From: JAJPHW01 sp963799065
GTDB taxonomy: Bacteria; Acidobacteriota; Terriglobia; Terriglobales; Acidobacteriaceae
Direction of reading: 5' to 3'
NCBI GenBank assembly: GCA_963799065.1
Contig: CAWCVJ010000001.1
Span: 1,178,001-1,242,000, forward strand
DNA length: 64,000 nucleotides
Of the stretch, positions 18,191 to 26,927 are shown piece after piece. The position numbers and the translations under genes are program-made. The notes beneath the pieces were generated by a model. The model was given only the letters and a program-made list of their open reading frames with translations. It was not told the origin of the DNA and did not search any database. The number at the start of each line of letters is the position of its first letter. The first letter of the stretch is position 1.

Positions 18191-18619
18191 ATGAGTTTTC
18201 CTCGCGGGGTGTTGCTGGCGGTCATCCTTGCAATGGTTGTGCCAGCTCTAGCCAAAGAGAAAAAGCCTCCGCCGCCCTCGTGTTCGTTGAATTTCGTCAT
18301 TCTAAAGGATGACAACGGCAAGCCGGTTCGGAATGCGGCGGTGGTTCTACATCCGGTCGAGGGCGACGGCAGACAGGAAAAAGGCGGACTCGAGTTGAAG
18401 ACCAACAGCGACGGCGAAGCTTCTTACGATGGCGTGCCTTACGGTAAGCTGCGCGTGCAGGTGCTGGCGCCGGGTTTTCAGACGTTCGGGGAAGACTACG
18501 ACATTTCTCAGCCTACTCTGGCAGTGACGGTTCGCATGAAGCGGCCCGCGGGGCAGTACTCGATTTACGAAGATCATCCTGAGCAAAAGCAGGCGGAACC
18601 GGGTAAGGCGCCGCAATAG
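18191..18619 (+). CDS. Secreted carboxypeptidase-regulatory-like domain protein
   Basis: A 142-residue exported protein. Residues 1-21 form a signal peptide (VLLAVILAMVVPALA), then KEKKPPPPS, then a beta-sandwich of the type found in carboxypeptidase regulatory domains: NFVILKDDNGKPVRNAAVVL, TNSDGEASYDGVPYGKLRVQVLAPGF is the characteristic pattern, given here in two adjoining pieces. The ATG at 18191 is preferred to 18167 since it starts the signal peptide. A TACAAT hexamer at 18178-18183 just ahead of the start may be a -10 element with a very short leader. Likely periplasmic; role unknown. Confidence 0.75.
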   Translation: MSFPRGVLLAVILAMVVPALAKEKKPPPPSCSLNFVILKDDNGKPVRNAAVVLHPVEGDGRQEKGGLELKTNSDGEASYDGVPYGKLRVQVLAPGFQTFGEDYDISQPTLAVTVRMKRPAGQYSIYEDHPEQKQAEPGKAPQ

Positions 18620-18631
18620 GCCGGTCGCCGT

Positions 18632-20266
18632 TTAGAGACCCAACAGCTTGTCGAGCTGAGGCTTGATGAGGAAGAGGTCGACGCCTTCTCGAACTGCCAC
18701 GTTCGCGCCCATTTCCTGCATGATGTTGTGTGCCCTTGTCCGCAGCCGATCTCGGAATTCTCTGCGCTGCGATTCACTCACTTGGCGAAGCGGCAAGTTG
18801 TCCAGCGAATGATCGATGGCGCGGATTTTCACCGAGTCCGCCTCGGCTGCGGCAGGCTGCCAGTTTAGGGGCCCGAGTCCTTTGGGCGGATTGTTTAGGA
18901 AGTCTTCTTGCGCTTTGCTGCGGCCAACGTCGTAGTCATGGTCGCGATAGCTCTGATCGAAAAATCCCAGAAACGCCGAAATGCCGCTGCTGGCCAACTC
19001 GGACTGCTTCGCGGTGACCGAGCAGATGTACATCTCGTCGCGGGTTCCGAGGTCGGCGGCTGTTTCAAACAAGAGAATGGATTTAACCCAGGCATCGATG
19101 ACGGGTTCCTGCGCGAGCTCGGCCACGTACTGCGGGAACTGCCGCCTCAGTCGAACTTCAGCCAACTGTTGTGCCCGCGGGTCCTCTCTGAAGAAGAGAG
19201 CCAGTAGAGGTGTGGCCGCCGCCAGCAAGGCTTCGGGCGAAATTTGATTTGTTAGTATTGCGTCCTTCAATTCGCAGGCGCGATCGTTGAAGAGGACGAT
19301 TTGTTTGTTGACTCCTTCCGCCGTGATCCAATCCTGAAAGCGTGATTGCTGAAAGACGCTCTTGGCGAGGGTGAGCGCGGCATTCTTATAATCCGCCTCA
19401 CGCTCGTGGAAAGTTAGATCGGCGGTTGCGTCGCGCGCGCCCGGAGCGACGAATAAATAAAAGCGGGAATCGACATCGAGATGATCGTCGATGTTGTCCA
19501 CTAGATTCTTGGCCATGCCCAGCGGCTCGTTCTGAAAAACGCCACCATCGGTGTAGACAAATTCCTCCACGGAAGAAGCAAAAAATGTGGGATCGGCGTT
19601 GGGGTATTCGTCCTGGTGGCGAAGCAACTGCTGCATGCGAAACGCCAGCGGAAAGGCTCCGCAAGCGACGGCGGCTTGGCGCAGCGGTTCCCACACGCTT
19701 AGGAGGTCGTCGTGCGAGGTAAGCTTCTCGTGGATGAACTGATCCTGATACTTGGTGTAGTTGAAACTACCTGAGGGATAGGTCGGTTGGGTGTAGTTCA
19801 CTCCGTTGAGGTTTGAAAGTGCCAATCCCAGGCTCAATGTCTCGGCCACCGCAGAATGTGGATCGGGTTTTGGAATCATTCGTGATCCGTATCGTTGGGT
19901 GAGGTACTTCCGCGAGATTGCCTCGACAAAATCGGATGAAAAAATCGAATGAGACGGATCTTCGTGAGCTTGCAGTGCAAGTAATCCGTCCAGGTCAACA
20001 TCCATAACCCACGGACGGTAGAACGAGTTCCGATAGGCGCCGTCGAGAGCGCTCGAATCGAAAAGAAGCTTCTGGGCGGCGATGGTTGCGGTCATGCCGC
20101 CAGCGGAGGCCCCGGTGAGTACGTCGATTTCGATGCGATTAGCGTCGCTGGTTGCCGGATTCTCGTTGTGCCGCTTGAGTCCGGAGAGAAGTTCGTAGAG
20201 TACACCAGCCTCGAAGCTGCCGAGTGAGACCGCGCCTGCAATGGTCACGGCCAGACGTTTGGGCAT
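18632..20266 (-). CDS. Patatin-like phospholipase
   Basis: A 544-residue protein with an N-terminal patatin domain. TIAGAVSLGSFEAGVLYELL forms the oxyanion loop, Ser54 in TGASAGGM is the nucleophile, and the catalytic Asp is in EFVYTDGGVFQNEP. A long C-terminal region (from about residue 300) has no feature I recognise. These enzymes hydrolyse acyl esters of phospholipids. There is no signal peptide. The ribosome site AGGAGG is five to six bases from the ATG at 20266. Single gene; role unknown. Confidence 0.87.
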   Translation of the reverse strand: MPKRLAVTIAGAVSLGSFEAGVLYELLSGLKRHNENPATSDANRIEIDVLTGASAGGMTATIAAQKLLFDSSALDGAYRNSFYRPWVMDVDLDGLLALQAHEDPSHSIFSSDFVEAISRKYLTQRYGSRMIPKPDPHSAVAETLSLGLALSNLNGVNYTQPTYPSGSFNYTKYQDQFIHEKLTSHDDLLSVWEPLRQAAVACGAFPLAFRMQQLLRHQDEYPNADPTFFASSVEEFVYTDGGVFQNEPLGMAKNLVDNIDDHLDVDSRFYLFVAPGARDATADLTFHEREADYKNAALTLAKSVFQQSRFQDWITAEGVNKQIVLFNDRACELKDAILTNQISPEALLAAATPLLALFFREDPRAQQLAEVRLRRQFPQYVAELAQEPVIDAWVKSILLFETAADLGTRDEMYICSVTAKQSELASSGISAFLGFFDQSYRDHDYDVGRSKAQEDFLNNPPKGLGPLNWQPAAAEADSVKIRAIDHSLDNLPLRQVSESQRREFRDRLRTRAHNIMQEMGANVAVREGVDLFLIKPQLDKLLGL

Positions 20267-20282
20267 TGCTCCTCCTGATCAA

Positions 20283-20302
20283 ATTCCGCGCTTGGGCGGA
20301 AT
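20283..20302. repeat. Short intergenic hairpin upstream of the patatin gene
   Basis: ATTCCGC-6 nt-GCGGAAT, a perfect 7-bp stem. It lies 17 bases before the patatin start in the 187-bp space after the typA/zinc-ribbon pair. There is no T-tract in the reading direction, so it is not a clear terminator; it could equally be an operator. Confidence 0.25.
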
Positions 20303-20453
20303 GCTAGAAGTTAAGTTTTCCCTGGGAATAACTGCGGATGCTTTTCTGGAGCGTTGGCTCACTGGCAACGAGCAAATTCGAAGTGAAATTGTCGAGCGCG
20401 AGAATAGTGTCACACGCGGAGAGCCGCTGTCAAACTCCGGGGAAGGAGGGCGA

Positions 20454-20636
20454 TCAGCAGTCTTTTATGGTCCAGAATCGCCGGGCTTCGTATCCCATTT
20501 GCAATAGTCGGTTCTTGGGATCGTGGCGTTTGCCGCAGCGTGGGCAGGGTATGTAGCGGCTGATGGAGGTGCCCTGTTTGTCGTAACTCGCGGAAACGGA
20601 AAACGTGTATCCGCAACTGCACGGGATCAGGTACAT
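20454..20636 (-). CDS. Small zinc-ribbon protein
   Basis: A 60-residue reading frame starting MYLIPCSCGYTFSVSASY with CxC near residues 6-8 and CPRCGK near residue 31, a typical two-knuckle zinc ribbon. It begins 13 bases after the typA stop on the same strand, so it is probably cotranscribed with and perhaps translationally coupled to typA. The frame continues upstream inside typA, but homology-like sequence begins only at this ATG. No clear ribosome site. Function unknown; nucleic-acid or ribosome binding would be a guess. Confidence 0.6.
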   Translation of the reverse strand: MYLIPCSCGYTFSVSASYDKQGTSISRYIPCPRCGKRHDPKNRLLQMGYEARRFWTIKDC

Positions 20637-20649
20637 CTTGAGTTCTGAC

Positions 20650-22470
20650 TTAATCTTCAACCGCCGCGAGGGTCTTTTTCTTGCGCATGTTGGCTTGCAG
20701 GATTTTTTTCCGCAGGCGCAGGGTTTTCGGCGTGATCTCGACAAACTCGTCGTCGGCAATGAATTCGATTGCCTGTTCTAGATTTAACTGCCGGTAAGGA
20801 ACAAGACGAACCGCGATGTCGGAGGTCGAGGAGCGCATATTGGTAAGTTTCTTTTCGCGAACGACGTTGACGTCGAGGTCATTGTCTTTCGCGTTCTCGC
20901 CAACGATCATGCCTTCGTACACATCGACCGTGGGGCCGACGAAAAGTTCGCCGCGCTCTTGCAGATTGTAGAGCGAATGGGGAGTGGTCACTCCGTCGCG
21001 ATCGGAGACCAGAGCGCCGGTCAAACGGTGCGGAATTTCTCCCAGCCATCCGGTGTAGCCGTCGAACAGCGAGTTCATCACGATGGTACCGCGCGTGTCG
21101 GTGAGCAGTTGGCTGCGCAGTCCGATGAGGCCGCGGCTGGGGACGCGGAACTCGATGCGAACGCGGCCGTAGCCGTGATTGTGCATATTCAGCACTTCGG
21201 CTTTGCGAGTGCCGAGTTGCTCCATGACAACGCCGACGAAGTCCTCAGGAACGTCTACCGTCAGCTTTTCGACGGGCTCCAGGAGGCGTCCATCGACGCG
21301 CTTGGTGACGATTTCCGGTTTCCCGACCATGAGTTCGTAGCCTTCCCGGCGCATCATTTCGATCAAGATGGAGAGCTGAAGTTCGCCGCGCCCCATGACG
21401 ATGAAGGAGTCGGTCGTGGCGGTGTCTTCGACGCGGAGAGAAACGTTGGTCAGCAATTCCTTTTGCAGGCGATCGCGCAGATTGCGGGAAGTGACATACT
21501 GGCCTTCGCGTCCGGCGAAGGGGGAAGTGTTCACCGTGAAGAGCATCGCAATCGTCGGCTCATCGATGGTAATCGGCGGCAGCGGCGCAGGGTTCTCGAC
21601 GTTAGTGATGGTTTCGCCGATGGTGATGTTCTCGATGCCGGCGACGGCGATGATATCGCCGAGAGTGGTTTCGGTGATGTCGGTTCGTTTAAGTCCGGCG
21701 AAGGAGAATAGCTTCGTGATTTTCGTTTTTTGCAACGATCCGTCGAGCTTGGCGATGCCGGCTTCTTCTCCGGTTTTCAAGGTGCCGTTAAAGACCCGGG
21801 CGATGGCGAGGCGCCCGAGGTAGTCGCTGTAGTCGAGATTGGCGACGAGAATCTGAAGTGGTCCCGTGGGATCGCCCGTCGGATGAGGAATCGTATTGAG
21901 AATGGCCTGGAAAAGCGGCTCAAGATTCTCGCCCGGAATTTTCAAATCTGTGGTCGCCGTGCCTGCTTTGGCGTTGGTGTAGAGCACGGGGAAATCAAGC
22001 TGCTCTTCCTTCGCGTCGAGATCGATGAAGAGGTCATAGACTTCATTGAGCACTTCTTGCGGACGGGCGTCGGAACGGTCGATCTTGTTGATGACGAGAA
22101 TCGGCGGCAGATGGGCTTCGAGAGCTTTGCCCAGGACGTAGCGCGTCTGCGGCAGCGGGCCTTCGCTGGCGTCCACGAGGAGCATGACGCCGTCCACCAT
22201 TTTCAGAGCGCGTTCGACCTCGCCGCCGAAGTCGCTGTGGCCGGGGGTGTCGACGATGTTGATTTTGGCGCCTTCGTGAAATACCGCGGTATTCTTGGCC
22301 AGAATGGTGATGCCGCGCTCGCGCTCGAGGTCGTTGGAGTCCATGACGCGCTCAACCAGTGCCTCATTGGTGCGGAACGTTCCGCTCTGGCGGAGTAGCG
22401 CGTCCACGAGCGTGGTCTTGCCGTGATCGACGTGGGCGATGATAGCGATATTGCGAATGCCAGAACTCAA
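20650..22470 (-). CDS. typA: Ribosome-associated GTPase TypA/BipA
   Basis: A 606-residue translational GTPase. The G domain shows IAHVDHGKTTLVDALL (P-loop), RGITI, DTPGHSDF and NKIDR, followed by EF-G-like domains and the TypA-specific C-terminal part (PSRGLIGLRSQ, TRGTIVMNSLFDGY, MIVGENAKDNDLDVN). It acts in ribosome biogenesis and stress adaptation. The start appears to be TTG: the codon before SSGIRNIAIIAHVD is TTG, with AAGGAT about nine bases upstream and no in-frame ATG nearby. Lies 56 bases after the potC-like gene, so it may be partly cotranscribed with the transporter genes. Confidence 0.96.
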   Translation of the reverse strand: MSSGIRNIAIIAHVDHGKTTLVDALLRQSGTFRTNEALVERVMDSNDLERERGITILAKNTAVFHEGAKINIVDTPGHSDFGGEVERALKMVDGVMLLVDASEGPLPQTRYVLGKALEAHLPPILVINKIDRSDARPQEVLNEVYDLFIDLDAKEEQLDFPVLYTNAKAGTATTDLKIPGENLEPLFQAILNTIPHPTGDPTGPLQILVANLDYSDYLGRLAIARVFNGTLKTGEEAGIAKLDGSLQKTKITKLFSFAGLKRTDITETTLGDIIAVAGIENITIGETITNVENPAPLPPITIDEPTIAMLFTVNTSPFAGREGQYVTSRNLRDRLQKELLTNVSLRVEDTATTDSFIVMGRGELQLSILIEMMRREGYELMVGKPEIVTKRVDGRLLEPVEKLTVDVPEDFVGVVMEQLGTRKAEVLNMHNHGYGRVRIEFRVPSRGLIGLRSQLLTDTRGTIVMNSLFDGYTGWLGEIPHRLTGALVSDRDGVTTPHSLYNLQERGELFVGPTVDVYEGMIVGENAKDNDLDVNVVREKKLTNMRSSTSDIAVRLVPYRQLNLEQAIEFIADDEFVEITPKTLRLRKKILQANMRKKKTLAAVED

Positions 22471-22526
22471 AATGGGTGGATCCTTCCCTGGGTGGCTGTC
22501 TCTTTGAGTTTACTATGCGCGGAGGG

Positions 22527-23318
22527 TTATACGCTGTCCGACGTGGTGTTTCGCAGGCGATACCAGCCCACAATGGCAAAGAGCGAGAACATGAAGATAA
22601 TCGTCGAAATGGCGTTGATTTCTGGAGTAATGCCGCGGCGGAGGCGTCCCCAGATTTCCAGGGGGAGGGTGTTGTCGCGGCCGATGAGGAAGAAGCTGAC
22701 GGCGATTTCGTCCACGGAGAGCGTGAAGATCAGCAATGCGGCCCCGATGATCGATAGCCTCAGATTGGGAATGGTGATGCGCCAGAAAGTTTGCCAGTAG
22801 TTTGCGCCGAGATCGAGAGAGGCTTCTTCCTGGGCGCGGTCGAGTTTTTGCAGTCCGGCGAAGACTTCGGTGGTCGCAACTGAGATGAGGGCTGTACCGT
22901 GTCCTAGGACGATAGTGAGCAGACTTAGTTTTACGTTTACCTCGCGAAAGAGCATGAGCAACGACAGGCCCGTGATGATGCCGGGGAGAATGAGCGGTAG
23001 GAGTACGAGCCTTCGGAATAAAGCTTTGCCGGGGAAGTTGGCGCGGTCGAGCGCCAGAGCCGCCGGGATTCCGAAGGCGAGTGCAATCGCCATCGCGCAC
23101 ACGGCGACGAGAAAGCTGTTGAAGACGGCGGTCCAGATGGCATCATCGGCGAATAGGGTTCGATACCAGTCAAGAGTCAGATTGCGTGGCGGGAATCCGC
23201 CCACGCCTGCGCCGTTAAAGGAGTAGACGACTAGGGTCACGATTGGGAGATAGAGGAAGGCGAAGACCAGAAGTGCGTGAACCGTCAGCCAGGACGAGGG
23301 CTTGGTGTCCCGGGTCAT
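22527..23318 (-). CDS. potC: ABC transporter permease, polyamine (PotC-like)
   Basis: A 263-residue inner-membrane permease with six membrane helices. The cytoplasmic EAA loop appears as EEASLDLGANYWQTFWRITIPNL (here EEASLDLGA plus the following WRITIPN). SFNGAGVGGFPPRNLTLDWY near residue 35 is typical of the second permease of spermidine/putrescine importers. The start overlaps the stop of the PotB-like gene by four bases. It works with the PotB-like and PotA-like proteins; no binding-protein gene is in this operon, but a PotD-like gene lies about 17 kb away at 42.5 kb. Confidence 0.87.
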   Translation of the reverse strand: MTRDTKPSSWLTVHALLVFAFLYLPIVTLVVYSFNGAGVGGFPPRNLTLDWYRTLFADDAIWTAVFNSFLVAVCAMAIALAFGIPAALALDRANFPGKALFRRLVLLPLILPGIITGLSLLMLFREVNVKLSLLTIVLGHGTALISVATTEVFAGLQKLDRAQEEASLDLGANYWQTFWRITIPNLRLSIIGAALLIFTLSVDEIAVSFFLIGRDNTLPLEIWGRLRRGITPEINAISTIIFMFSLFAIVGWYRLRNTTSDSV

Positions 23319-24163
23319 CGAAAGCTCCAGCGCTTTTCCAGTTTTTCCGACAGGAATAACAAAGTTACGACGAAGCTCAACATGAAGAACGAAATCGCCG
23401 CCCCTAGCGGCCAGTTGTACGCGGCGCCGAACAGGCTCACGACGATGTTTGAGATCATGATGCCGCTGGGCCCTCCGAGTAGGAGCGGGGCCAGGAAGTC
23501 GCCCAGGCTGAGCACGAAGGCGAAGGTTGCGCCCGCTACGACTCCAGGAATTGACAGCGGAAGAATGACGCGCCAGAACGTCTGTACGGGCGACGCCCCG
23601 AGATCTTGTGAGGCTTCGATCAAGTTGCGCGGGATATGTTCTAGAGCCGCATAGATTGGCAGGAAGGCGAAGGGGGTGTAGATGTGGGTGAGCGTCAATA
23701 CGACGGCGAATGGGCTATACAACAGGAATTCCAGAGGGTGCTTGGTCACATGCAGATATTGCAAAGAAGTGTTCAGGACTCCGTCACTGCCAAGAATCGT
23801 TTTCCACGCATAAGCGCGCACCAGGTAGCTCACCCACAGCGGAATGATGACAAGTTGATACAGCAGGTCTTTGCGCTGGCCGGCGCGGAACGAAACGTAG
23901 TATGCCAGTGGATATCCCAGCAGCAGAGAGAAGACCGTGACTCGTGCCGCAATACTCATTGAGCGCAAGAGTGTTTGCCAGTAAACATCGACGCGTAAGA
24001 GTTCGCGGTAGTTCTCCAGCGTCCAAGAATGAACGATGGATTGTTCGGGCGAGACTGACCAGAAGCTGAAGCAAAATAGCAGCGCGTAAGGCAGAACTAA
24101 AAATGCCCCTACCCAAAGCAGCGGCGGCAGAGTGATGGCGGCGCGATAGGCGCGGGAGAACAT
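23315..24163 (-). CDS. potB: ABC transporter permease, polyamine (PotB-like)
   Basis: A 282-residue permease with about six membrane helices. The N-terminal helix LPPLLWVGAFLVLPYALLFCFS, the loop TLENYRELLRVDVYWQTLLRS and the EAA-type loop EASQDLGASPVQTFWRVILP place it with PotB-type subunits. The frame extends to 24238 but the ATG at 24163 overlaps the stop codon of the ATPase gene (TGATG), which fits the tight packing of this operon and the position of the first helix. It pairs with the PotC-like protein in the membrane. Confidence 0.87.
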   Translation of the reverse strand: MFSRAYRAAITLPPLLWVGAFLVLPYALLFCFSFWSVSPEQSIVHSWTLENYRELLRVDVYWQTLLRSMSIAARVTVFSLLLGYPLAYYVSFRAGQRKDLLYQLVIIPLWVSYLVRAYAWKTILGSDGVLNTSLQYLHVTKHPLEFLLYSPFAVVLTLTHIYTPFAFLPIYAALEHIPRNLIEASQDLGASPVQTFWRVILPLSIPGVVAGATFAFVLSLGDFLAPLLLGGPSGIMISNIVVSLFGAAYNWPLGAAISFFMLSFVVTLLFLSEKLEKRWSFR

Positions 24164-25230
24164 CAGGCGCGCTCCGGAGAGTCGCGGACCGGGATCAGGT
24201 CGGAGGTAGAGAATTCCAATTCCAGTTCGCCTCGCCAATCGTCGCGGCTGGGAGCGCGTACAGTGAGTTCCAAGCCATCAGCGCATCCAACGCGGAGCAA
24301 CTGCGTAGCGCCGTGAAAGGCTTGCTGCAATACTTTTCCGCGCACTCGAATTCCATCTTGCGATGATGGGCTGAAACGAATTGCCTCGGGGCGCAGCGAA
24401 AACACAGCGCGGCCGTCCGGCAAGGCGACCGGCCAACCTAGCGACTGGCATCGCGCGAAACCACCCTTAACTTCGGCGCGCAGCAGATTCGTATGTCCGA
24501 TGAACTGCGCGACATAGGTCGTCGCCGGATGGCTGTAAATCTCACGGGGCGAGGCGATCTGTTCCAGTTCTCCCATGCGCAGCAGCGCAATGCGGTCGGA
24601 GAGCACCATCGCCTCTTCCTGATCGTGCGTAACGAAGACGAAGGCGATGCCCACTTCACGCTGGAGAGCTTTCAGTTCGATTTGCATCTGTCGGCGCAAA
24701 TTGGCGTCTAGTGCGGAAAGTGGCTCGTCGAGCAGCAGCAACTTTGGGCGATTGACGAGCGCGCGTGCCAACGCAATGCGCTGCTGTTGTCCGCCGCTTA
24801 TTTTCGAAGGCTTAGACGCGGCGAGGGTAGTCATCTTGACCATGGCCAGCGCTTGTTCGACGCGCGAGGAGACCTCTTCCGCGGGTCGCCTGGCGATTCT
24901 CAAGCCATAGCCGACATTCTGCGCGACCGTGAGGTGAGGGAAGAGGGCGTACTGCTGAAATACAGTATTCACTGGGCGGCGAAAAGGTGGGAGCGTGTCG
25001 ATGCGCTCTCCCGACATTAGGAGTTCGCCGGAGGTTGCGCTCTCGAATCCTGCGATGATGCGCAGCAAGGTTGTCTTGCCCGATCCGCTCTCTCCCAGAA
25101 TGGTGAGAAATTCGCCTTCGGCGATCTGCAAGGAGATGTCGCGGAGAACGGGCGTCTTGCCGAACGTCTTGGCCAGGCGGCGGACATCCAGCAATGGTTG
25201 CGCCGAGTTGTTGGGGTGCAAGGGCTCCAT
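24163..25230 (-). CDS. potA: ABC transporter ATPase, polyamine (PotA-like)
   Basis: A 355-residue ATP-binding protein. GESGSGKTTLLR is Walker A, ISGGQQQRIALARAL the signature motif, LLLDEPLSALD Walker B and VTHDQEEAM the switch histidine region. The C-terminal 110 residues form a TOBE-type domain (FSLRPEAIRFSP). It is the first gene of the potABC-like operon and energises uptake by the two permeases. A 14-bp palindrome lies 13 bases upstream of the start. The assignment to polyamines rests on the permeases and the PotD-like gene elsewhere in the window; PotA-like ATPases also serve iron and sulfate systems. Confidence 0.87.
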   Translation of the reverse strand: MEPLHPNNSAQPLLDVRRLAKTFGKTPVLRDISLQIAEGEFLTILGESGSGKTTLLRIIAGFESATSGELLMSGERIDTLPPFRRPVNTVFQQYALFPHLTVAQNVGYGLRIARRPAEEVSSRVEQALAMVKMTTLAASKPSKISGGQQQRIALARALVNRPKLLLLDEPLSALDANLRRQMQIELKALQREVGIAFVFVTHDQEEAMVLSDRIALLRMGELEQIASPREIYSHPATTYVAQFIGHTNLLRAEVKGGFARCQSLGWPVALPDGRAVFSLRPEAIRFSPSSQDGIRVRGKVLQQAFHGATQLLRVGCADGLELTVRAPSRDDWRGELELEFSTSDLIPVRDSPERA

Positions 25231-25242
25231 TAAAAGTCCACC

Positions 25243-25256
25243 GATGATAAATCATC
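25243..25256. promoter_or_regulatory. 14-bp palindrome upstream of potA-like gene
   Basis: GATGAT-AA-ATCATC is a perfect inverted repeat immediately before the transporter operon, in the divergent space shared with the TetR gene. Its position would suit an operator acting on the potABC-like promoter. No regulator can be assigned from sequence. Confidence 0.3.
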
Positions 25257-25302
25257 TTTGGGCGGGGCCAAAGCGGACATATCGGCCGCTGTTTTATGGC
25301 AG

Positions 25303-25331
25303 TTGTCATCCGACGGTGAGTCGGTTATCCT
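25303..25331 (+). promoter_or_regulatory. Probable sigma-70 promoter of the TetR/Box-like operon
   Basis: TTGTCA (25303-25308) and TATCCT (25326-25331) are separated by 17 bases, five of six and four of six matches to the consensus. Transcription would begin near 25338, about 22 bases before the TetR start and inside the palindrome described next. Confidence 0.5.
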
Positions 25332-25337
25332 AGGATT

Positions 25338-25351
25338 CGAACGAACGTTCG
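25338..25351. promoter_or_regulatory. Palindromic TetR-type operator
   Basis: CGAACGAACGTTCG contains a perfect 10-bp palindrome CGAACGTTCG (25342-25351) and fits the pattern CNAACGNNCGTTNG that I associate with the phenylacetate regulator PaaR of Thermus. It overlaps the predicted transcription start, the expected place for autorepression by the TetR-family protein encoded nine bases downstream. Confidence 0.5.
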
Positions 25352-25359
25352 GACTAATT

Positions 25360-26046
25360 ATGAGTCTCGACTCCTCACTCGGCGTTTCGACTTCGCCCAC
25401 GAGCCCATATTTGGCGGCGGAAGGCGAAAGTCGTTTCGACAAAACGCTTGCGCGAATCCTGGAGTGCGCCACGCAAGTGTTTTACGAAAAGGGATATGAG
25501 GGCGCGTCGATGCGCGATTTGTCGCGCGCAACCGGCATGTCGCTGTCCGGCCTGTATCACTACTTCCGGAATAAAGAAGAGTTGCTGTACCTGATTCAGC
25601 GGCACACGTTCTCGACGATTCTGGAAATGCTGCGAGGTCGATTGCACGATTGTGATGACGCGGAGCAGTGCATTCGAATCTTTATCCTCAATCATCTGGA
25701 ATATTTCCTGGCGAATCAGATGGCGATGACCGTCCTCTCCCACGAAGATGACGTTTTAACTGGAGCATTTGGCTCCGAGATCGCCGGGCTTAAGCGCGAG
25801 TACTATCGCACCTGTGTTGGTCTTCTCGATGCGTACCGAAGTGAGGGCGGACGCGCTTTCGATAGCCGCGTGGCCGTGCTCAGTCTGTTTGGCATGATCA
25901 ACTGGATTTACACCTGGTACAACCCGCGCAGCGACGCGAAGGCCGCCGATCTTGCGCGACAGATGGGCGATATTTTTCTGGGCGGGATCGGCTCCGCTGT
26001 CACAAACGCTGGGAAACGAAATCGCTCGAAATCAAAACGAGTTTAG
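25360..26046 (+). CDS. TetR-family transcriptional regulator
   Basis: A 228-residue repressor. After about 25 non-conserved residues comes the helix-turn-helix domain: ILECATQVFYEKGYEGASMRDLSRATGMS then LSGLYHYFRNKEELLYLI, here split into two runs. The C-terminal half is all-helical and would bind a ligand, plausibly an acyl- or aryl-CoA given the operon. The ATG at 25360 follows the palindrome; the longer frame from 25258 would run through the promoter. Thirty-five bases separate it from the first crotonase gene, so it heads the operon and probably controls itself and the catabolic genes. Confidence 0.9.
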   Translation: MSLDSSLGVSTSPTSPYLAAEGESRFDKTLARILECATQVFYEKGYEGASMRDLSRATGMSLSGLYHYFRNKEELLYLIQRHTFSTILEMLRGRLHDCDDAEQCIRIFILNHLEYFLANQMAMTVLSHEDDVLTGAFGSEIAGLKREYYRTCVGLLDAYRSEGGRAFDSRVAVLSLFGMINWIYTWYNPRSDAKAADLARQMGDIFLGGIGSAVTNAGKRNRSKSKRV

Positions 26047-26081
26047 GAATAACATCGAGTCATCACGAAAAGGAGTTTCCT

Positions 26082-26903
26082 ATGGCCACAACTTTAACCC
26101 CGCAGACTACCGAAGCCGTTAAGCCGCTTGTCAACTATCGCGTCGATGCTGGCGTTGCCGTCATCGAGATGTGCGATCCGCCAGCGAACACTTATACCTA
26201 TGAAATGAATCGCCAGTTGGATGAGGCCATCCTCAAGGCGCGCATGCACAATGACGTTTACGTCATTATGCTGACCGGTGCAGGGGATAAATTTTTCTCC
26301 GCTGGCGCGAACATCAAGATGCTGTCGAGCGTCGATCCCACGTTTAAGTATTATTTTTGCTTGCATGCCAACGAGATGTTGTTACGCCTGGAGCACACAC
26401 CCAAGTTGGTGATCGCCGCGATTAACGGCCACTGCGTGGGCGGAGGGCTGGAAATCGCTATGGCGGCCGACCTTCGCATCGCGCGGCGAGACGCCGGCAA
26501 GATCGGATTGCCTGAAGTAAATCTTGGCGTACTGCCTGGTACCGGCGGCACGCAGCGGCTCTCGCGTCTGGTGGGCAAGAGCAAAGCCATTGAGTTAATG
26601 GTTGTGGGCAATACGTTCTCGTTCGAGGAAGCGTTAGAGATGGGCATCATCAACGACATTTACGAGAAAGAAAACTTCATGACCAACGTGATGGAATATG
26701 CCCATCAGTTCTGTCCGCCAAATAAGGCTGCGAAGGCTGTTGGACGCATCAAGCGCGCGGTGCAGACGGGATGGGAAATTCCAATGGAATCCGCGCTGGC
26801 TGTGGAGCGGGAGAATCAGCAGATTCTCTTCCAGAGCGAAGATGCGAAGGAAGGCTTGGCGGCTTATGTGGAGAAGCGTCCGGCGGAGTTTAAGGCGAAG
26901 TAG
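26082..26903 (+). CDS. Enoyl-CoA hydratase/isomerase (crotonase) family enzyme
   Basis: A 273-residue soluble crotonase-fold enzyme. GDKFFSAGANIKML and GHCVGGGLEIAMAADLRIA form the CoA and oxyanion-hole regions, and LPEVNLGVLPGTGGTQRLSRL carries the usual Glu and Gly-rich turn. Residues 19-52 (YRVDAGVAVIEMCDPPANTY) lie before the typical N-terminal strand. The ribosome site AAAAGGAG is eight bases upstream. It is the first catabolic gene after the TetR gene and just before the BoxB-like gene, so it probably acts on a ring-opened or epoxidised CoA ester. Reaction not determined. Confidence 0.87.
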   Translation: MATTLTPQTTEAVKPLVNYRVDAGVAVIEMCDPPANTYTYEMNRQLDEAILKARMHNDVYVIMLTGAGDKFFSAGANIKMLSSVDPTFKYYFCLHANEMLLRLEHTPKLVIAAINGHCVGGGLEIAMAADLRIARRDAGKIGLPEVNLGVLPGTGGTQRLSRLVGKSKAIELMVVGNTFSFEEALEMGIINDIYEKENFMTNVMEYAHQFCPPNKAAKAVGRIKRAVQTGWEIPMESALAVERENQQILFQSEDAKEGLAAYVEKRPAEFKAK

Positions 26904-26927
26904 GTCAGAGTTTGGTGTGAGGACAAA

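Noticed and set aside
20959..21711. Plus-strand frame of 250 codons
   Set aside because: Antisense shadow of typA with repetitive Asp/Val/Gly composition.
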